This document shows, in pieces, positions 48,238 through 59,269 of a stretch of 64,000 nucleotides of DNA. Position numbers and translations under genes: made by a program. The notes under the pieces were generated by a model. That model saw only the letters and a program-made list of their open reading frames with translations, did not search any database and was not told the origin of the DNA. Source of the DNA: Zanthoxylum bungeanum (lineage: Eukaryota; Streptophyta; Magnoliopsida; Sapindales; Rutaceae); NCBI GenBank assembly GCA_019454045.1, contig SKCR01025349.1, forward strand, positions 248,001 through 312,000, in the 5' to 3' direction. How positions within the stretch are numbered: position 1 is the stretch's first letter; each line of letters opens with the position of its first letter.

Positions 48238-48252
48238 GTCACCCCCACTTTG
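48238..48252 (-). other. Element D polypurine tract
   Basis: Sense CAAAGTGGGGGTGAC directly before the LTR start TGTAGGCATT. Confidence 0.85.
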
Positions 48253-49010
48253 ATGGGACTGATGCAGTGTGTGACTTAGAACAATCCTATCAAAGTTATG
48301 CAACGTATTTTTACTTACCTGGCTCGTCTGCTGCCTCGAGCTGAGTTGGTGCTGCAGTGGACCTCGATCCTGGGACGCATCCCAATAACTGCAACCGACA
48401 GCGGGGGTACCTCGACCCTGGGACGCATCCCGGAACTGCAACTGTCAACAGGGGTACCTCGACCTTCGGACGCATCCCAAAACTACTACGACAATGGGGG
48501 CACCTCGCCCTGGGAACCTCGACCCAACACCGCTGACAATAGGGACCTCGCCCTCGAACTGATGATGTAGTGGGCACTCAACCTGGCACCTCGACTCTGA
48601 ACTACAACTGATGATGCAGTGAGCCCTCGACCCTAGGACGCATCCCAGAACTGCAACTGTCAACAAGGGTACCTCGACCCTGGGACGCATCCCAAAACTG
48701 CTGACGATGTGGGCCTCGCCCTCAAGCTGACATGGGCCTCGCCCCCAAGCTGACATGGGCCTCGCCCCAAGCTGACATGGGCATCGCCCCCAAGCCGATA
48801 TGGGCCTCGCCCCAAAGCTGACATGGGCCTCGCCGCCTAGGACTCATCCCTATGACTGAAACTGCGCTGACATTGTTTGGCTCATTTCTGCCGCTTTCTC
48901 TTTTCTTTGAACCTGCGAACACAAAACCAAGAACAAACACGAAGAGAATGCAATGTTATGTGTATGCATGAATGATTTTTCTTATCCCTTTGGGTTAGGT
49001 CTTCTACAAT
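48253..49010 (-). repeat. Tandem repeats between integrase and 3' LTR of D
   Basis: Two repeat types. At 48340-48700 the blocks GGTACCTCGACCCTGGGACG and CATCCC-AACTGC recur at irregular spacing four to six times. At 48727-48840 a 22-24 bp unit (GACATGGGCCTCGCCCCAAGCT) recurs about five times in tandem. Frames reading through, such as GCVPGSRYP and MSAWGEAH, are repeat by-products. Variable repeats at this position are known for Tat/Ogre elements. Confidence 0.8.
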
Positions 49011-49239
49011 TTCCTTGGTGACTGCTCAGTCTTTTCTTCCTCAGAAAAAGTATTGTTTCAATCTGTCCACGTTGATCGGCTCGGTGAACTCGTTTCCTTC
49101 CAAGTCTGATAGCTCACTGCTCCATTTCCCATTACCTTCTGCACTATGTAAGGTCCTTCCAGTTAGGTCTGAAATTTTCCTCTCGGATCTATCGTCGACG
49201 GCCTCGACTGCTTAAGTACCAAATCACCCTTTCTGATCT

Positions 49240-50330
49240 TGGTGGGACGTACACCTTCTTGTTGAATGCCCGGGCTAGTCTCTTCTGATACAACTGCATG
49301 TGATACAAAGACTTCGTTCTCCTCTCATCCAGCAGTGCTAACTGATCAAACCTCTGTGCAGACCACTCTTGTTCCGGTAATTATGCCTCTGCTAATACCC
49401 TCATGGACTGTATTTCCACCTCTACTGGTAATACTGCTTCCATTCCATAGACCAAAGAGTAAGGTGTGGCCTCTGTTGCTGTTCTTACTGATGTTCTGTA
49501 CCCCCACAAAGCATACGGTAATTTCTCAGCCCAATCTCTGCAATTTTCTGTCATCTTGGCTAAAATCATCTTTATAGTCTTGTTGGCTGCCTCAACTGCC
49601 CTATTTGCCTGCGTCCTATACAGTGATGACTTGTGGTGGCCTATCCTGTACCTCTGTAACATTGCCTTCGTCTCTCCTTGAAACTGAACTCCGTTGTCTG
49701 TCACTACATGATGCGACATATCATGCCGCAATGAGGTTCTGAGCTATAAACTTTGCCATCTGTTTTGCTATAACATTGCGGAATGATTCGGCTTCCACCC
49801 ACTTCGAGAAGTAATCTACGCACGGCCACTACTATGAAGCGATGCCCATTCGATGCATTCGGTCGAATTTCTCCAATCATATCAATTCCCCATGCTGAGA
49901 AAGGCCACGGCTCTGACAACCCGTTCACTCTCTGTGTGCGGTAAGTGATTCAAGTTAACGTGTGCTTGACAGTCATGACAGTGCTTTACCATCTCGCGCA
50001 GTCTGTTTCCATGGTTGACCAATAAAAACCTTGTCTCACTATCTTGCGGGACAGATTCAACAACTTCATGTGCGGACCACATACCCGGGCGTGTATTTCT
50101 TCCATTACATGCTGAGCTTCTTCTTTTCTCAAACACTTCAACTGAATACCGTTTGCTTGCCTCTTGTACAGTTCCCCTTTCAAAGTCACATACTGGGAAC
50201 TAACTTCTGAATGGCTATTCTGTCTTTTCTGCCTGCCCCTTCCGGAGTTCACCATGTTCCAGATACCTCTGAATGTCATAATACCAAGGTTACCGTCGTC
50301 GACCTCAACTTCCAGAAATGTTTCTCTCAT
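49240..50330 (-). pseudogene. Element D integrase
   Basis: Retroviral-type integrase in broken frames. The N-terminal zinc-binding part at 50000-50330 shows VMEEIHARVCGPHM and KHCHDCQ (HHCC). The catalytic core has WGIDMIGEIRPNASNGHRF with the first Asp (about 49870), VVTDNGVQF with the second Asp and NRAVEAANK with the Glu (49381-49731), followed by WAEKLPYALWGYRTSVRTAT and PYSLVYGMEAVLPVE. The chain is split by shifts near 49735 and 49990, so it is inactive as it stands. Confidence 0.9.
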
Positions 50331-50429
50331 AAATAGGTCTGCTTGCTGTTGTCAGTATCAACGGTCTCATCACTAACTTTTCTGGATTTTCCCAAGTTGC
50401 TGCAAATGTAGCCAATGCATCTGCCATTT

Positions 50430-50790
50430 GATTCTATTCTCTCGGTAAGTGCTGAAACTTATACTCGGGGATAACCTGTGCCAACTTTCTGAGGTGAAAA
50501 AGGTATGGTTTCAACCGTTCTTCTTTCAATTCCTATTCTCCTCGCATCTACTGGACTACCATCATAGAATCTCCATAGACTTCCACACTCCCGGCCTTCA
50601 AGGCTATCAATGCTGTCAAACCAAAAGAACATGCTTCATACTCGGCCATGTTGTTAGTCACTCTGAATGTCAACCTCTTGGCCAAAGGCAAAGTCTCTCC
50701 CTCGGGGGTCACTATCACGATCCCAATTCCGGCCCCTTGTAATTCACTGCTCCGTCAAAATACATCTTCCATCTTTGAACTGTTATTGCT
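50430..50790 (-). pseudogene. Element D archaeal-type RNase H (aRNH)
   Basis: A second RNase H domain after the standard one. WKMYFDGAVNYKG at about 50740-50780 carries the first catalytic Asp of aRNH. The rest continues toward 50430 with sense matches such as the LAKRLTFRVTNNMAEYEAC segment, partly out of frame. This extra domain is known for the Tat branch of plant gypsy elements. Confidence 0.8.
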
Positions 50791-52180
50791 TGGATCTCTT
50801 CGTCTGGAAATTCAAACTTATACTGATCCCCCTCAACAGGTTGCAATGCCAGAAACTCTGCTACTGCTCGCCCTTTGATCACTTTGGAGGTGAGATACTC
50901 AATGTCAAACTCTGTCAGCAATACCAACCATCTGCCCATTTTCCCACTAGTGAAGGCACCGAATGAAGATATTTCAGAGGATTTTCCTTCGCCACTACCT
51001 GGATCTTGTAAGACTGGAAATAATGTCGCAACTTTCTGGAAGCCCATACCACGGCAATACAAATCTTCTCTACTTCTTGATACCGAGCCTCATACGGGAG
51101 CATCTTCTTACTTAGATTGTAAACTGTATGTTCTACCCCTGTCTCATCTGCCTATACCATCATTGCCCCCAGTGCTTCTGATTCTATAGCCAAATACAAT
51201 ACCAAAGGTCTGCCCGGTCTCAGAGGTTTCAATACAGGAGGCTTTACCAAGTACTCTCTGATTTTGTCGAAGGCTGTCTGACACTGTTCATTCCATCTCA
51301 CTGGCTGATCCTTTCTCAACAGTTTGAAGATAGGCTCATATACTGATGTCAACTTGGCGATGAACCTACTGATGTACTGAATCTTTCCCAAGAAAGCTCT
51401 GACTTCTTTTTCTGTCTTCGGTGCAGGCATTTCTGTGATTGCCTTGATTTTCTCAATATCTACCTCTATTCCGCCCATTCCCACTGTATGACCAAGCAAT
51501 TTCCCTGATGTCACCCCAAACACACATTTCTTGGGATTAAGCTGCATGTTGTATCTGTCAACTCTCTGAAGGAACCTTTCCAGTGCTTCAATATGCCCAA
51601 CTCTTGTCTCTGATTTCACCATCATATCATCCACATACACCTCAATCTCTTTGTGCATCAAGTCGTGGAAAAGTGTAGTGGCCATCCGCTGATAAGTAGC
51701 TCCCCATTCTTAAGCCCAAACGACATTACCTTGTAACAGTAAGTACCCACCCCACTCGTAACAAATGCAGTCTTGTGTTTGTCTTCAGCCATGAGAACCT
51801 GATTGTAACCTGAAAACCCATCTGCAATGAATACATAGCAGATAAAGCCGCACTATCAACCAGAACATCTATATGCGGTAGAGGAAAATCATCTTTCGGA
51901 CAAGCCTTGTTGAGATCTCTGTAGTCTACACACATTCTGACCTTCCCGTCTTTCTTTGGCATCGGCACTATATTAGCCAACCACTCAGGATACTTCACTA
52001 CTTCCAGGAACCCCACATCTATCTGTTTCTTAACTTCCTCTCTGACTTTCTCAGCCCATTCTGGTCTCATCTGTCGGAGTTTCTGTTTTACTGGCCTCAT
52101 GTTCAGATAAGTTGGTATTGTGTGCTGGGTAATGTTTCTGTCTACCCTAGGCATGTCCTCATAGGACCAAGCAAACATTT
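50791..52180 (-). pseudogene. Element D reverse transcriptase and RNase H
   Basis: RT is split in two frames. The 5' part (51726-52178) has FAWSYEDMPRVD, GFLEVVKYPEWLANIVPMPKK and VRMCVDYRDLNKACPKDDFPLP. The 3' part (51152-51685) has ATTLFHDLMHKEIEVYVDDMMVKS with the YVDD catalytic box, LNPKKCVFGV, GKLLGHTV and EVRAFLGKIQYISRFI. A shift near 51700 separates them. RNase H follows at 50800-51150 with YEARYQEVEKICIAVVWASRKLRHYFQ in one frame and KMGRWLVLLTEFDIEY in another. Intact YVDD but broken chain. Confidence 0.92.
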
Positions 52181-52189
52181 GGCATATCT

Positions 52190-52800
52190 GACCAACACTT
52201 CTTCTAGTTTCTCCTCTCTCTCGTCGGAGGTAACTTCACTTGCAATCAGAATTTCCTTGGGACTCTCGGGTGTACCAAGGTTAAATGCAGTAGTTCTGGC
52301 TGAACTGATATCAAATATGCTTAATTCGTGCAGAGTAAATGGAAATGACTCAGGCAAGTAAGCAAAATAGATGTCTTTATTATTGGATAATGCAGAAGTA
52401 CATTCAAACAAATCAGGAAGGTAAATTTCTTCATCATCTATAGGCATTTCTTCCTCTGCAACCAGGCTTTCCTCAGGCTTTTTGTTCTCTCCCAGAGTCA
52501 GGCTCTCCAACTTCATCAGTTCTTCCTCCCAATTCTCTTATTCTTTCTTCACAATTTCTTCAACTATCGGCTTCTTACCCAACATATCCTGGAAGATTTC
52601 AAACCTAGGTACCACAATTCCATTAACTTCTACAGGTTCAGGCTCCCCTTGATATCCTGAAGCTTTCACAAAACATTCCATCAGTTTCAGGCCCTTTTTC
52701 TTGACCTTCGGCTTTTGTTCATCCGACTTGTACCCCAAACCCTTCCGAGTAGTCTATCCTCTAGAATCTGGTAATTTTGAACCTTCACCCGGCTCAAACT
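52190..52800 (-). pseudogene. Element D linker between protease and RT
   Basis: Acidic, low-similarity coding sequence: a segment with EEEMPIDDEEIYLPDLFE (about 52400) and KPKVKKKGLKLMECFVKASGYQ (about 52700). Such spacers occur in the polyprotein of Tat elements before RT. A stop near 52538 breaks it. Confidence 0.65.
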
Positions 52801-52814
52801 TCATTTTTCTCATG

Positions 52815-53022
52815 ATCCTAGCCACCCTAGGATCCACCCACTCCTCAAAAGTAGCTGACACCTGAAACCTCGTGAAAGGTTGTATCTCTAAGGCGGCCAC
52901 GGCATTATCTATCTCAGCCCGGATCCTAGCCACCCTAGATCCACCCTCTCAAAAGTAGCTGACACCTGAATCGTGAAAGGTGTATCTCTAAGGCGGCCAC
53001 GACATTATCTATCTCAGCCCGG
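52815..53022. repeat. 100-108 bp tandem duplication in D pol
   Basis: Two adjacent copies starting ATCCTAGCCACCCTAG, at 52815-52922 and 52923-53022. The second copy lacks several single bases relative to the first (for example tagatcc for taggatcc, ggtgtat for ggttgtat). Confidence 0.9.
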
Positions 53023-53522
53023 ATAGTAACAACTTCTCCCTCATACGGAAACTTGATCATCTGATGTAAAGTGGAAGGCACGCCCCCCCCAAGTTTGTGA
53101 AACCAAGGCCTTCCCAACAATAAGGCGAAAGTAGCCGGGATGTCCAGTACCGTGAACTCAACCTCATCTTCAATCAAGCCTACCTTGACCATAGCCACAA
53201 AGTACCCTCAACTCCCCTTTTACTGTCATCATAAGCCTTAATAGTCGGCTGAGGGGTCCAAGTCTGTTGCTTTCATACGCAATCTTGCCAGAATTTTCAA
53301 CGGGCACACATTGATGGACGAACCATCATCCACCATCACACATGAAGTTCTCTTGCCTCTCACCTCGGCCCTGATAAATAAAGGCCTATTATGATTTCTT
53401 CCTTCCGCCGGGAGTTCATCCTCAGAAAAAGATATCTGAAAAGCTTCTTTCTGAACTGACCCAATAAACATTGTAGGGTTGGCGTCTTCCGGTACCACAA
53501 TCTTGCTCAAGGCCTCAACCAT
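52935..53522 (-). pseudogene. Element D aspartic protease
   Basis: A retroviral-type protease that would cut the polyprotein. VMVDDGSSINVCPL (about 53330) holds the catalytic DGS-type motif, followed by ARLRMKATDLDPS. The continuation in another frame (52935-53198) has FTVLDIPATFALLLGRPWFHKLGGGVPSTLHQMIKF, the conserved LLGRPW flap region. A shift near 53200 and an internal duplication break it. Confidence 0.88.
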
Positions 53523-53529
53523 GGCCTGC

Positions 53530-55092
53530 CTATGCTCCCGAGACGCACATAACAGTTCCAGATACTCACTTGTGCTCTAGTCTTCCTCAATTGCCTCAGC
53601 ACTATATCCCCCTCAGTATTTTCTGCTGTCTCAACCACTTCTTGCCATCTGTCAAAACTTCCTTACCATTTTCTTTTCTGCCATATCATTGTAAAAACGA
53701 CCGCTGCGCGTCATTCCCCTCACTTCTTCCTCATCACTGCACTGCTAGAGAAATCAAGCCAAAATTTTTTTCCTCTGCTCAGTATCATCTTCACTAGTAC
53801 TATCCCAGATTCCCAGACAAAAGGCTTGAGGGTGAAAGGATTTTAGGACAAGGTCTTCTGGGAGGCCAGAATTGATCATATAGGCTGGTGGTGGTACGAC
53901 TCGGTAGTTGGGTAATGGGTTTCTGTGTGTGTCAGGCTGTTCTGTTTCTGGGTCAGGTATTTTCTTGGAGTCTATCAGGTCTTGGATTTCATGGCGGAGT
54001 CGGGCACAGTTGTCAGTGTCATGGCCCTTCTGTTGGTGAAAGTGACAGTAAAGGCTTAGGTTATAATGTGATGGGTAATGGTTTGGCTTCCAAGGGTTTT
54101 AAGAGCCCTTGCCTCTTCAATTTCTCTAGCACCTTTGACAGGGGTCTTCCCAAGTTGGAAAATCTCCGGTTCCGGATAGCAGCAATCTTAGTAGAAATGG
54201 GCTTTGTTCCCGATGTTCCCCCAATGGGCCTCCTTGTTCAGACCATAGAATTTTCTATTCTCGTCCTCTTCTTCCTCAATATCCATGACAGTTTCCCTCA
54301 ACTGCCGAAAGTTTGTAATCATGGAGGTCATCCTCCTCAACCTTCTGTAATTGGAGGGCTTGGTGCCCTTGATAATCATTTTAATTTGGTCCTTCTCCGA
54401 GGGCCTAGTCTGTATTTTCAACAACTGACCTCTCCATCCTCCTTAAAACTCTCCTTCGATTTTTGCTTAACATTCTCCAGATCGCGGAGTGACAGATCAA
54501 TCTCTAGGTTAGTGACATACTGCTTCAGGAAGGCGTCAGCCAACTCCCTCCAATCTTCCTTCACTTTTTTCTCCAAACTGTGGTACCACACCACGGGAGC
54601 TCCCTCGAGCGACATTCCAAACATCTTTTGCACTTGGCGCTGAGACAGGCCAACTGAACTCATGACTGATACAAACTGTCGGAGATGCACCATTGGATCC
54701 CCATTCCCATTAAACTTAGACATATCAGGCATCTTGAACTGTGCCGGCAACTGTTCCTCGAAAGTCAGTGTGTCATAATCTAGCAAATCTTCATTCTTAC
54801 CCCTCATCTTGTAGGTAACTGACTCAACCTGATCCCGAAGTTTCTGTAACTCTGCCTGAGACCCAGATACTCTGTCTGCTGCATACTCTGCCATATCATC
54901 ATCAAAAGTGGGGATATCATCCCCCAACCCATTCGGAGGCTCCTTACGCCTCACATTCTTTGAATTTCCCCCAGCACGGGGCAATTCCATACCAGCCACA
55001 GCAGTAGTCAAGGCTTGCAACTGTTCAGTAATCTTGGCGAGACCATTCTCTAACTGATCCATACGTGATACCTCATTACCGGATTCACTCAT
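53530..55092 (-). pseudogene. Element D gag
   Basis: Capsid precursor. The start is MSESGNEVSRMDQLENGL at 55092. An N-terminal coiled-coil-like stretch is followed by LPAQFKMPDMSKFNGNGDP, HLRQFVSVMSSVGLSQ, FGMSLEGAPVVWYHSLE and WRELADAFLKQYV (54480-54720), the retrotransposon Gag core. A frameshift at about 54420 leads into LLKIQTRPSEKDQIKMIIKG. Near 54000-54060 a CHFHQQKGHDTDNC motif (CX2HX4HX4C) replaces the standard CCHC knuckle. It then runs toward the protease. Confidence 0.88.
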
Positions 55093-55099
55093 GACTGTT

Positions 55100-56250
55100 A
55101 CTGTTCTTTTAATGAGCCTTGTTCATTCTTTAACCCAAACGGTATCTATGATGTCTTTTTGAGACATAGATGGTGTTAACATGATATATGTATGTATGAG
55201 GTGCATGAGATGCATGTAACATATATAACATACTAAATTAATTAAAATTTTCAAACAAATCGGCCCGTCATCATTTTAGAAGCTTTTGGGCTAACTGTCA
55301 TAGGAGTGAACTCGTCCCAGTTTAAATGGCCCAACAAGTTCACATCTCATGGCAAGGAGCCCAACTAAATCCAAATGGCAATGTTCCGAACACAAGCACG
55401 AAGTGGCCCATCAATCACTTAGAAGCCTTTGTCCCAATCGTCATAAAATACGTTCTTGTCCTAGTTTAAATGGCCCAACAAGCCCATATCCCATGACAAA
55501 TGGTCCAAATGGATCCAAACGACGATGTTCCCAAACACAAGCATAAAAGAAAGATAATGCAAACATAAAACAATGATTTCTACAGAATGGCCCATAAACA
55601 TTTCAGAAGCTTTGGGCCTAATGGTCATAAGGTACGAACTCGCCCCAGTTTAAATGGCCCAGCAAGTTCGCATTTCTGACAATAGTCCAACTACATCCAA
55701 ATGAGGATGGTCCACAAGCACATACTCAAGGAAATAATTGTTACTTTAACCATACAACCCCGGTCTATGGGTGGGTTCGCAAAAGTGTAGACAAAGGCTC
55801 TCACCGGCGAAGGATGGCCCACAACTAGGTCTCCCCAATCAAGGGTTCAAGCGACCAAGTGAGCGCACCCTTTTTTATACACTAAGGTACGTGCCAATGA
55901 GCTATGGTGTGTGACTAACTGTCAAATGGATTTCCCGTTGTAGATTCCCCAGAGGGAGGGTGGAGCGAGGCTCTCATAAGTACCCTAGCCTCTTAGGATC
56001 TTATCGCTTGGTGACAGGAATAAACAACGAGTCCTCCAAATTAGTCCATCACAATAGGCTACGGGTATATGGCTATATAGGTGCCTTCACAACTTTTCAT
56101 TCTAGGAAGGTAGTGAATGAAGAAAGACACCAAAACATTACCTAGCCTCAAAATGCCATTGATTAAACCCCCATTTTATCCACTATAGACACGGTCAATT
56201 AGAACATAAATCCAAACATTACAAGACAATATTTCGGGGCCGATTCTCTA
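55100..56250 (-). other. Element D leader with three diverged repeats
   Basis: Untranslated leader. Between 55261 and 55730 a unit of roughly 140-180 bp recurs three times, each with AGAAGC(C)TTTG, CGT-CCTAGTTTAAATGGCCCA-CAAG and ATCCAAATG. The remaining part up to the PBS has no gene. Confidence 0.7.
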
Positions 56251-56268
56251 TCCCCAGTGGAGTCGCCA
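56251..56268 (-). other. Element D primer binding site
   Basis: Sense TGGCGACTCCACTGGGGA three bases after the 5' LTR. The pattern resembles the tRNA-Arg type site described for Ogre/Tat elements; the exact tRNA is not verified. Confidence 0.75.
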
Positions 56269-56271
56269 GAC

Positions 56272-59105
56272 TGTGGGAACACAGAAACTGAGCGACGCAT
56301 GCTGTTCTAGGCTCGCGGCCTATTTGGGAGTACGGAGTAGCCACGAGGGACTAAATCGGAGAAATAATGGAGTCGCCACCCGGTGTGAACCGGGAAAATG
56401 AGATTTAAGGCCGTACTCACCCCTCGCAAGGGAAGACCTCAAACCGTTGGGTTCGGAATGGTCCATTACTTATGTCACTTGTAATGAAAGGATTTGTGCA
56501 ATAATTTAATCAAGCTTAAGTAACACTTATTTCCAAGATTATCATGCTTCTAAGTTCTCATGCATACATCAACAAGTTCATCTAAATTTACATGTAACAC
56601 ATATCCTAATTTGCATACAGCCTATTTGCATGTAATCTATGTCTCAATTTGCATACATAAAGATTAACATACGTCAAGCATACAAGTTAATAAACACATT
56701 ATACTCATACATGTGGGGAATATAGACGAACGACACCTACACAATCTTGCATATTGCATAGAAACAATCAGGTTCATCATACGAAGGAATAGCTACTAGG
56801 GAAAATTATGTACGAAATCTGATGAAAATAACTCAGCTCAGGGGGTGCGCGTTCGCGTAGCGTTCGAGAACGCGTTCAAACGGTAAACAGAAGGTAAATA
56901 GAAGGTTCACGTTCGTGTGGCGTTCGGGAACGCGTTCGAACGGAACCAGACCTGATGCATGAAATACTAAGAAAATATGTGTGCGTTCGCGTAGCGTCCG
57001 AGGACGCGTTCGAACGGTAAACAGAAGGTTCACGTTCGTGTGGCGTTCGAGAACGCGTTCGAACGGAACCAGACTTGATGCATGCAACACATTTATAGAC
57101 AAACAAATCCACAATGTGGGACCTCAGGTATCTGAATGAACTCATCTCGCATCCAATCGAATATACACCAACCGGTGCGGCAAAGCATCGTGGTAAATGA
57201 TTTTAACCCCCAAATAGGGGACCTTTCATCCGACTTACTAAGCCCATGCGCTCGATCGCGTCATGCATAAAAAAATAAAGACAATGATATCAAACTTAGT
57301 ATGCCCAATTAAACATATTTTACATCCAATCGAACACACATCAACCGGCGCGGCAAACCATCGTGGTAAAGGATTTTAACCCCTCCAAATAGGGGACCTT
57401 TAATCCGACTTACTAAGCCCATGCACTCGATTGCGTCATGCATACAAAAATAAAGACAATGACATCAAACTTAGTATGCCCGATTGAACATATCTTACAT
57501 CCAATCGAACACACATTAACCGGCGCGGCAAAACATCGTGGTAAAGGATTTCAACCCCTCCAAATAGGGGACCTTTAATCCGACTTACTAAGCCCATGCA
57601 CTCGATTGCGTCATGCATAAACAAGTAACATGCGTAATTCAAATTACAAAAAATAAATAAATCAAAGCAACATAAAACAAAGAAAGTGCCGTTTACTCAA
57701 GTGGTACGTGGAGTTGTATCCCGAGTACAGATCATACTACCGTCCATTCGGAATCGGCTATGAAATTTATGTCCGGGTTTCCATCCGATATACCGCGAGA
57801 GAGTTGACACATCTTTTATTTTATTCCAAGTCCACAACATACAATATTTCATGATACATGCATATTTATCTACTCAAGGGCCATAACATGCATTTTGACA
57901 TAACAATCATGCGAACAATACTCAATGAATAATAAAAATAAAACAAAAAATGAATGTGGAAAATACCCTCAGGTCTAACCTTTTTTGCTGACATTCGGAC
58001 TTGCGTTTTTCGCGGAGATCGAAGGGTAAAGCTCCTCTATTTCTCCGGTTCACTGGTTTAGCGTCTTGGCTCACTGTTTTGCTGCTTTGCTTGCTTTTTA
58101 GCCTCCGTTTTACTGCTGTTTCCTCTGTATTTTCTGCTCACTGTTCAGGTCACTGTTTTGACATTTCAACGGACTATTTCGAGTGTTTTTTGTGGGTTTT
58201 AATTGCAGTTGTGTGATTATTTTAAGGATTAAAAGTGCAGTTCTTATGTTACTGTTTTAAGGATTTTAGGAACTGTTTTAAGAGGATTTTGCTGCTGTTT
58301 GGGGGTACTTTAGCGACTGTTTGGAGCGTGTTTGGGCTGCTATTTGGGGGTATATTTTCGGTGATGGAGGGCTGCTGTATGGGGGAGATTTTCGGTGATG
58401 TGTGGAGGAGATGAAGATAATTGTTTGTGTTCTTCTTGTTGCTATTACCGTGAGTGGCTAGGGCTTTTTGTGGTGTGACTTGCGTGAGAATTATGTGTAT
58501 GAGCTAGCCGAGCCATGTCTTGGTGAGAGGTTGTTTATATAGAGAATGGCTAGGGCTACTCCTTGTCTCACAAGGAAGAGATTTGATTTTGTGCGGAGCA
58601 AGGAAAGTCAAAGATCGAGGGGGACAAATTTGGTTTAGATTAGGAAGTCAATATCTTGAAATTGGTTATGAGTGATTTAATTAGGCATGACATCTTTTTA
58701 ATTTAGTATATGATTTTGCTTAGTTAGGAAGTTAATATATTTGATTTATCTAAATGGTTTAATTATTTTATTTAATTCAATGTATAATTTAATTAATATT
58801 TGATTTAATTTGGGTGTAATTTAAGGGCCTTGGGCGTGTGGGCCTAGCAGCAAAACCAGAAATACCGACACCGTTCGAACGCCTCTTAGAATGCTGCACG
58901 AACATCCGCAATCTGTTTGACGTTCGAACGTGGTAACGAACGCAGCACGAACGAAAATAGTGAACTTGTGAAATGAACTTGACGACATACTTATTCCAAA
59001 TTTCCCCTTCCGACTTCTGTTTCTCGCAATATCCTTAACTAAAAAGGTAGTGCCTCCACTTGAGACTCATCATCGGGTTTCACATGCAAAAATGCAATGC
59101 CTACA
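56272..59105 (-). repeat. Element D 5' LTR
   Basis: 2834 bp, starting TGTGGGAAC and ending CCTACA on the plus strand. It has four GTTCGAAC units (56874, 56934, 57008, 57057) against six in the other LTR, which accounts for about 123 bp of the 148-bp length difference. It also holds a 175-bp array with period set by 57300 and 57475. Confidence 0.92.
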
Positions 59106-59110
59106 CATGT

Positions 59111-59269
59111 TTGTCATAAAAATGTTCACAACTAGTATTAAAATTGGATTTTAGATACTGAGTGTGGTACATAAGATATGTACTGAAGTGCAAAATCTGC
59201 TATGAGCAAGATACTGACTACAGTTGAGATTAATCTATGAATTGGAAACGGGACGAAAGTCGCTGTACA
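59111..59269 (+). pseudogene. Element C gag, first copy (3' remainder)
   Basis: The part of the first duplicated unit left to the right of D. It continues the gag tail (tgtcataaaaatgttcacaa) and ends gacgaaagtcgctgt, where the second copy starts. Confidence 0.8.

Larger units (their letters stand above)
45256..59105 (-). mobile_element. Ty3/gypsy Tat-lineage element D, complete ends, defective
   Basis: A full-length element of 13,850 bp on the minus strand, flanked by a perfect 5-bp duplication catgt (45251-45255, 59106-59110). LTRs are 45256-48237 and 56272-59105. In sense: PBS TGGCGACTCCACTGGGGA, a leader with repeats, gag, protease, RT, RNase H, a second archaeal-type RNase H, integrase, a repeat-rich 3' region, PPT. 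RT before integrase makes it gypsy; the second RNase H is the hallmark of the Tat/Retand/Ogre lineage. About nine differences in the first 215 bp of the LTRs. Frames are broken repeatedly. Confidence 0.94.

Noticed and set aside
48298..48570. Plus-strand and minus-strand proline/arginine-rich frames
   Set aside because: They track the tandem repeats between integrase and LTR of D and shift frame with the repeat.
54000..54060. CHFHQQKGHDTDNC as a host zinc finger gene
   Set aside because: It lies in frame with the gag of element D and matches the gag knuckle position of Tat elements.
53888..54643. Open frame of 251 codons on the plus strand
   Set aside because: It is antisense to the gag of element D, which is clearly coding on the minus strand; no independent domain was seen.
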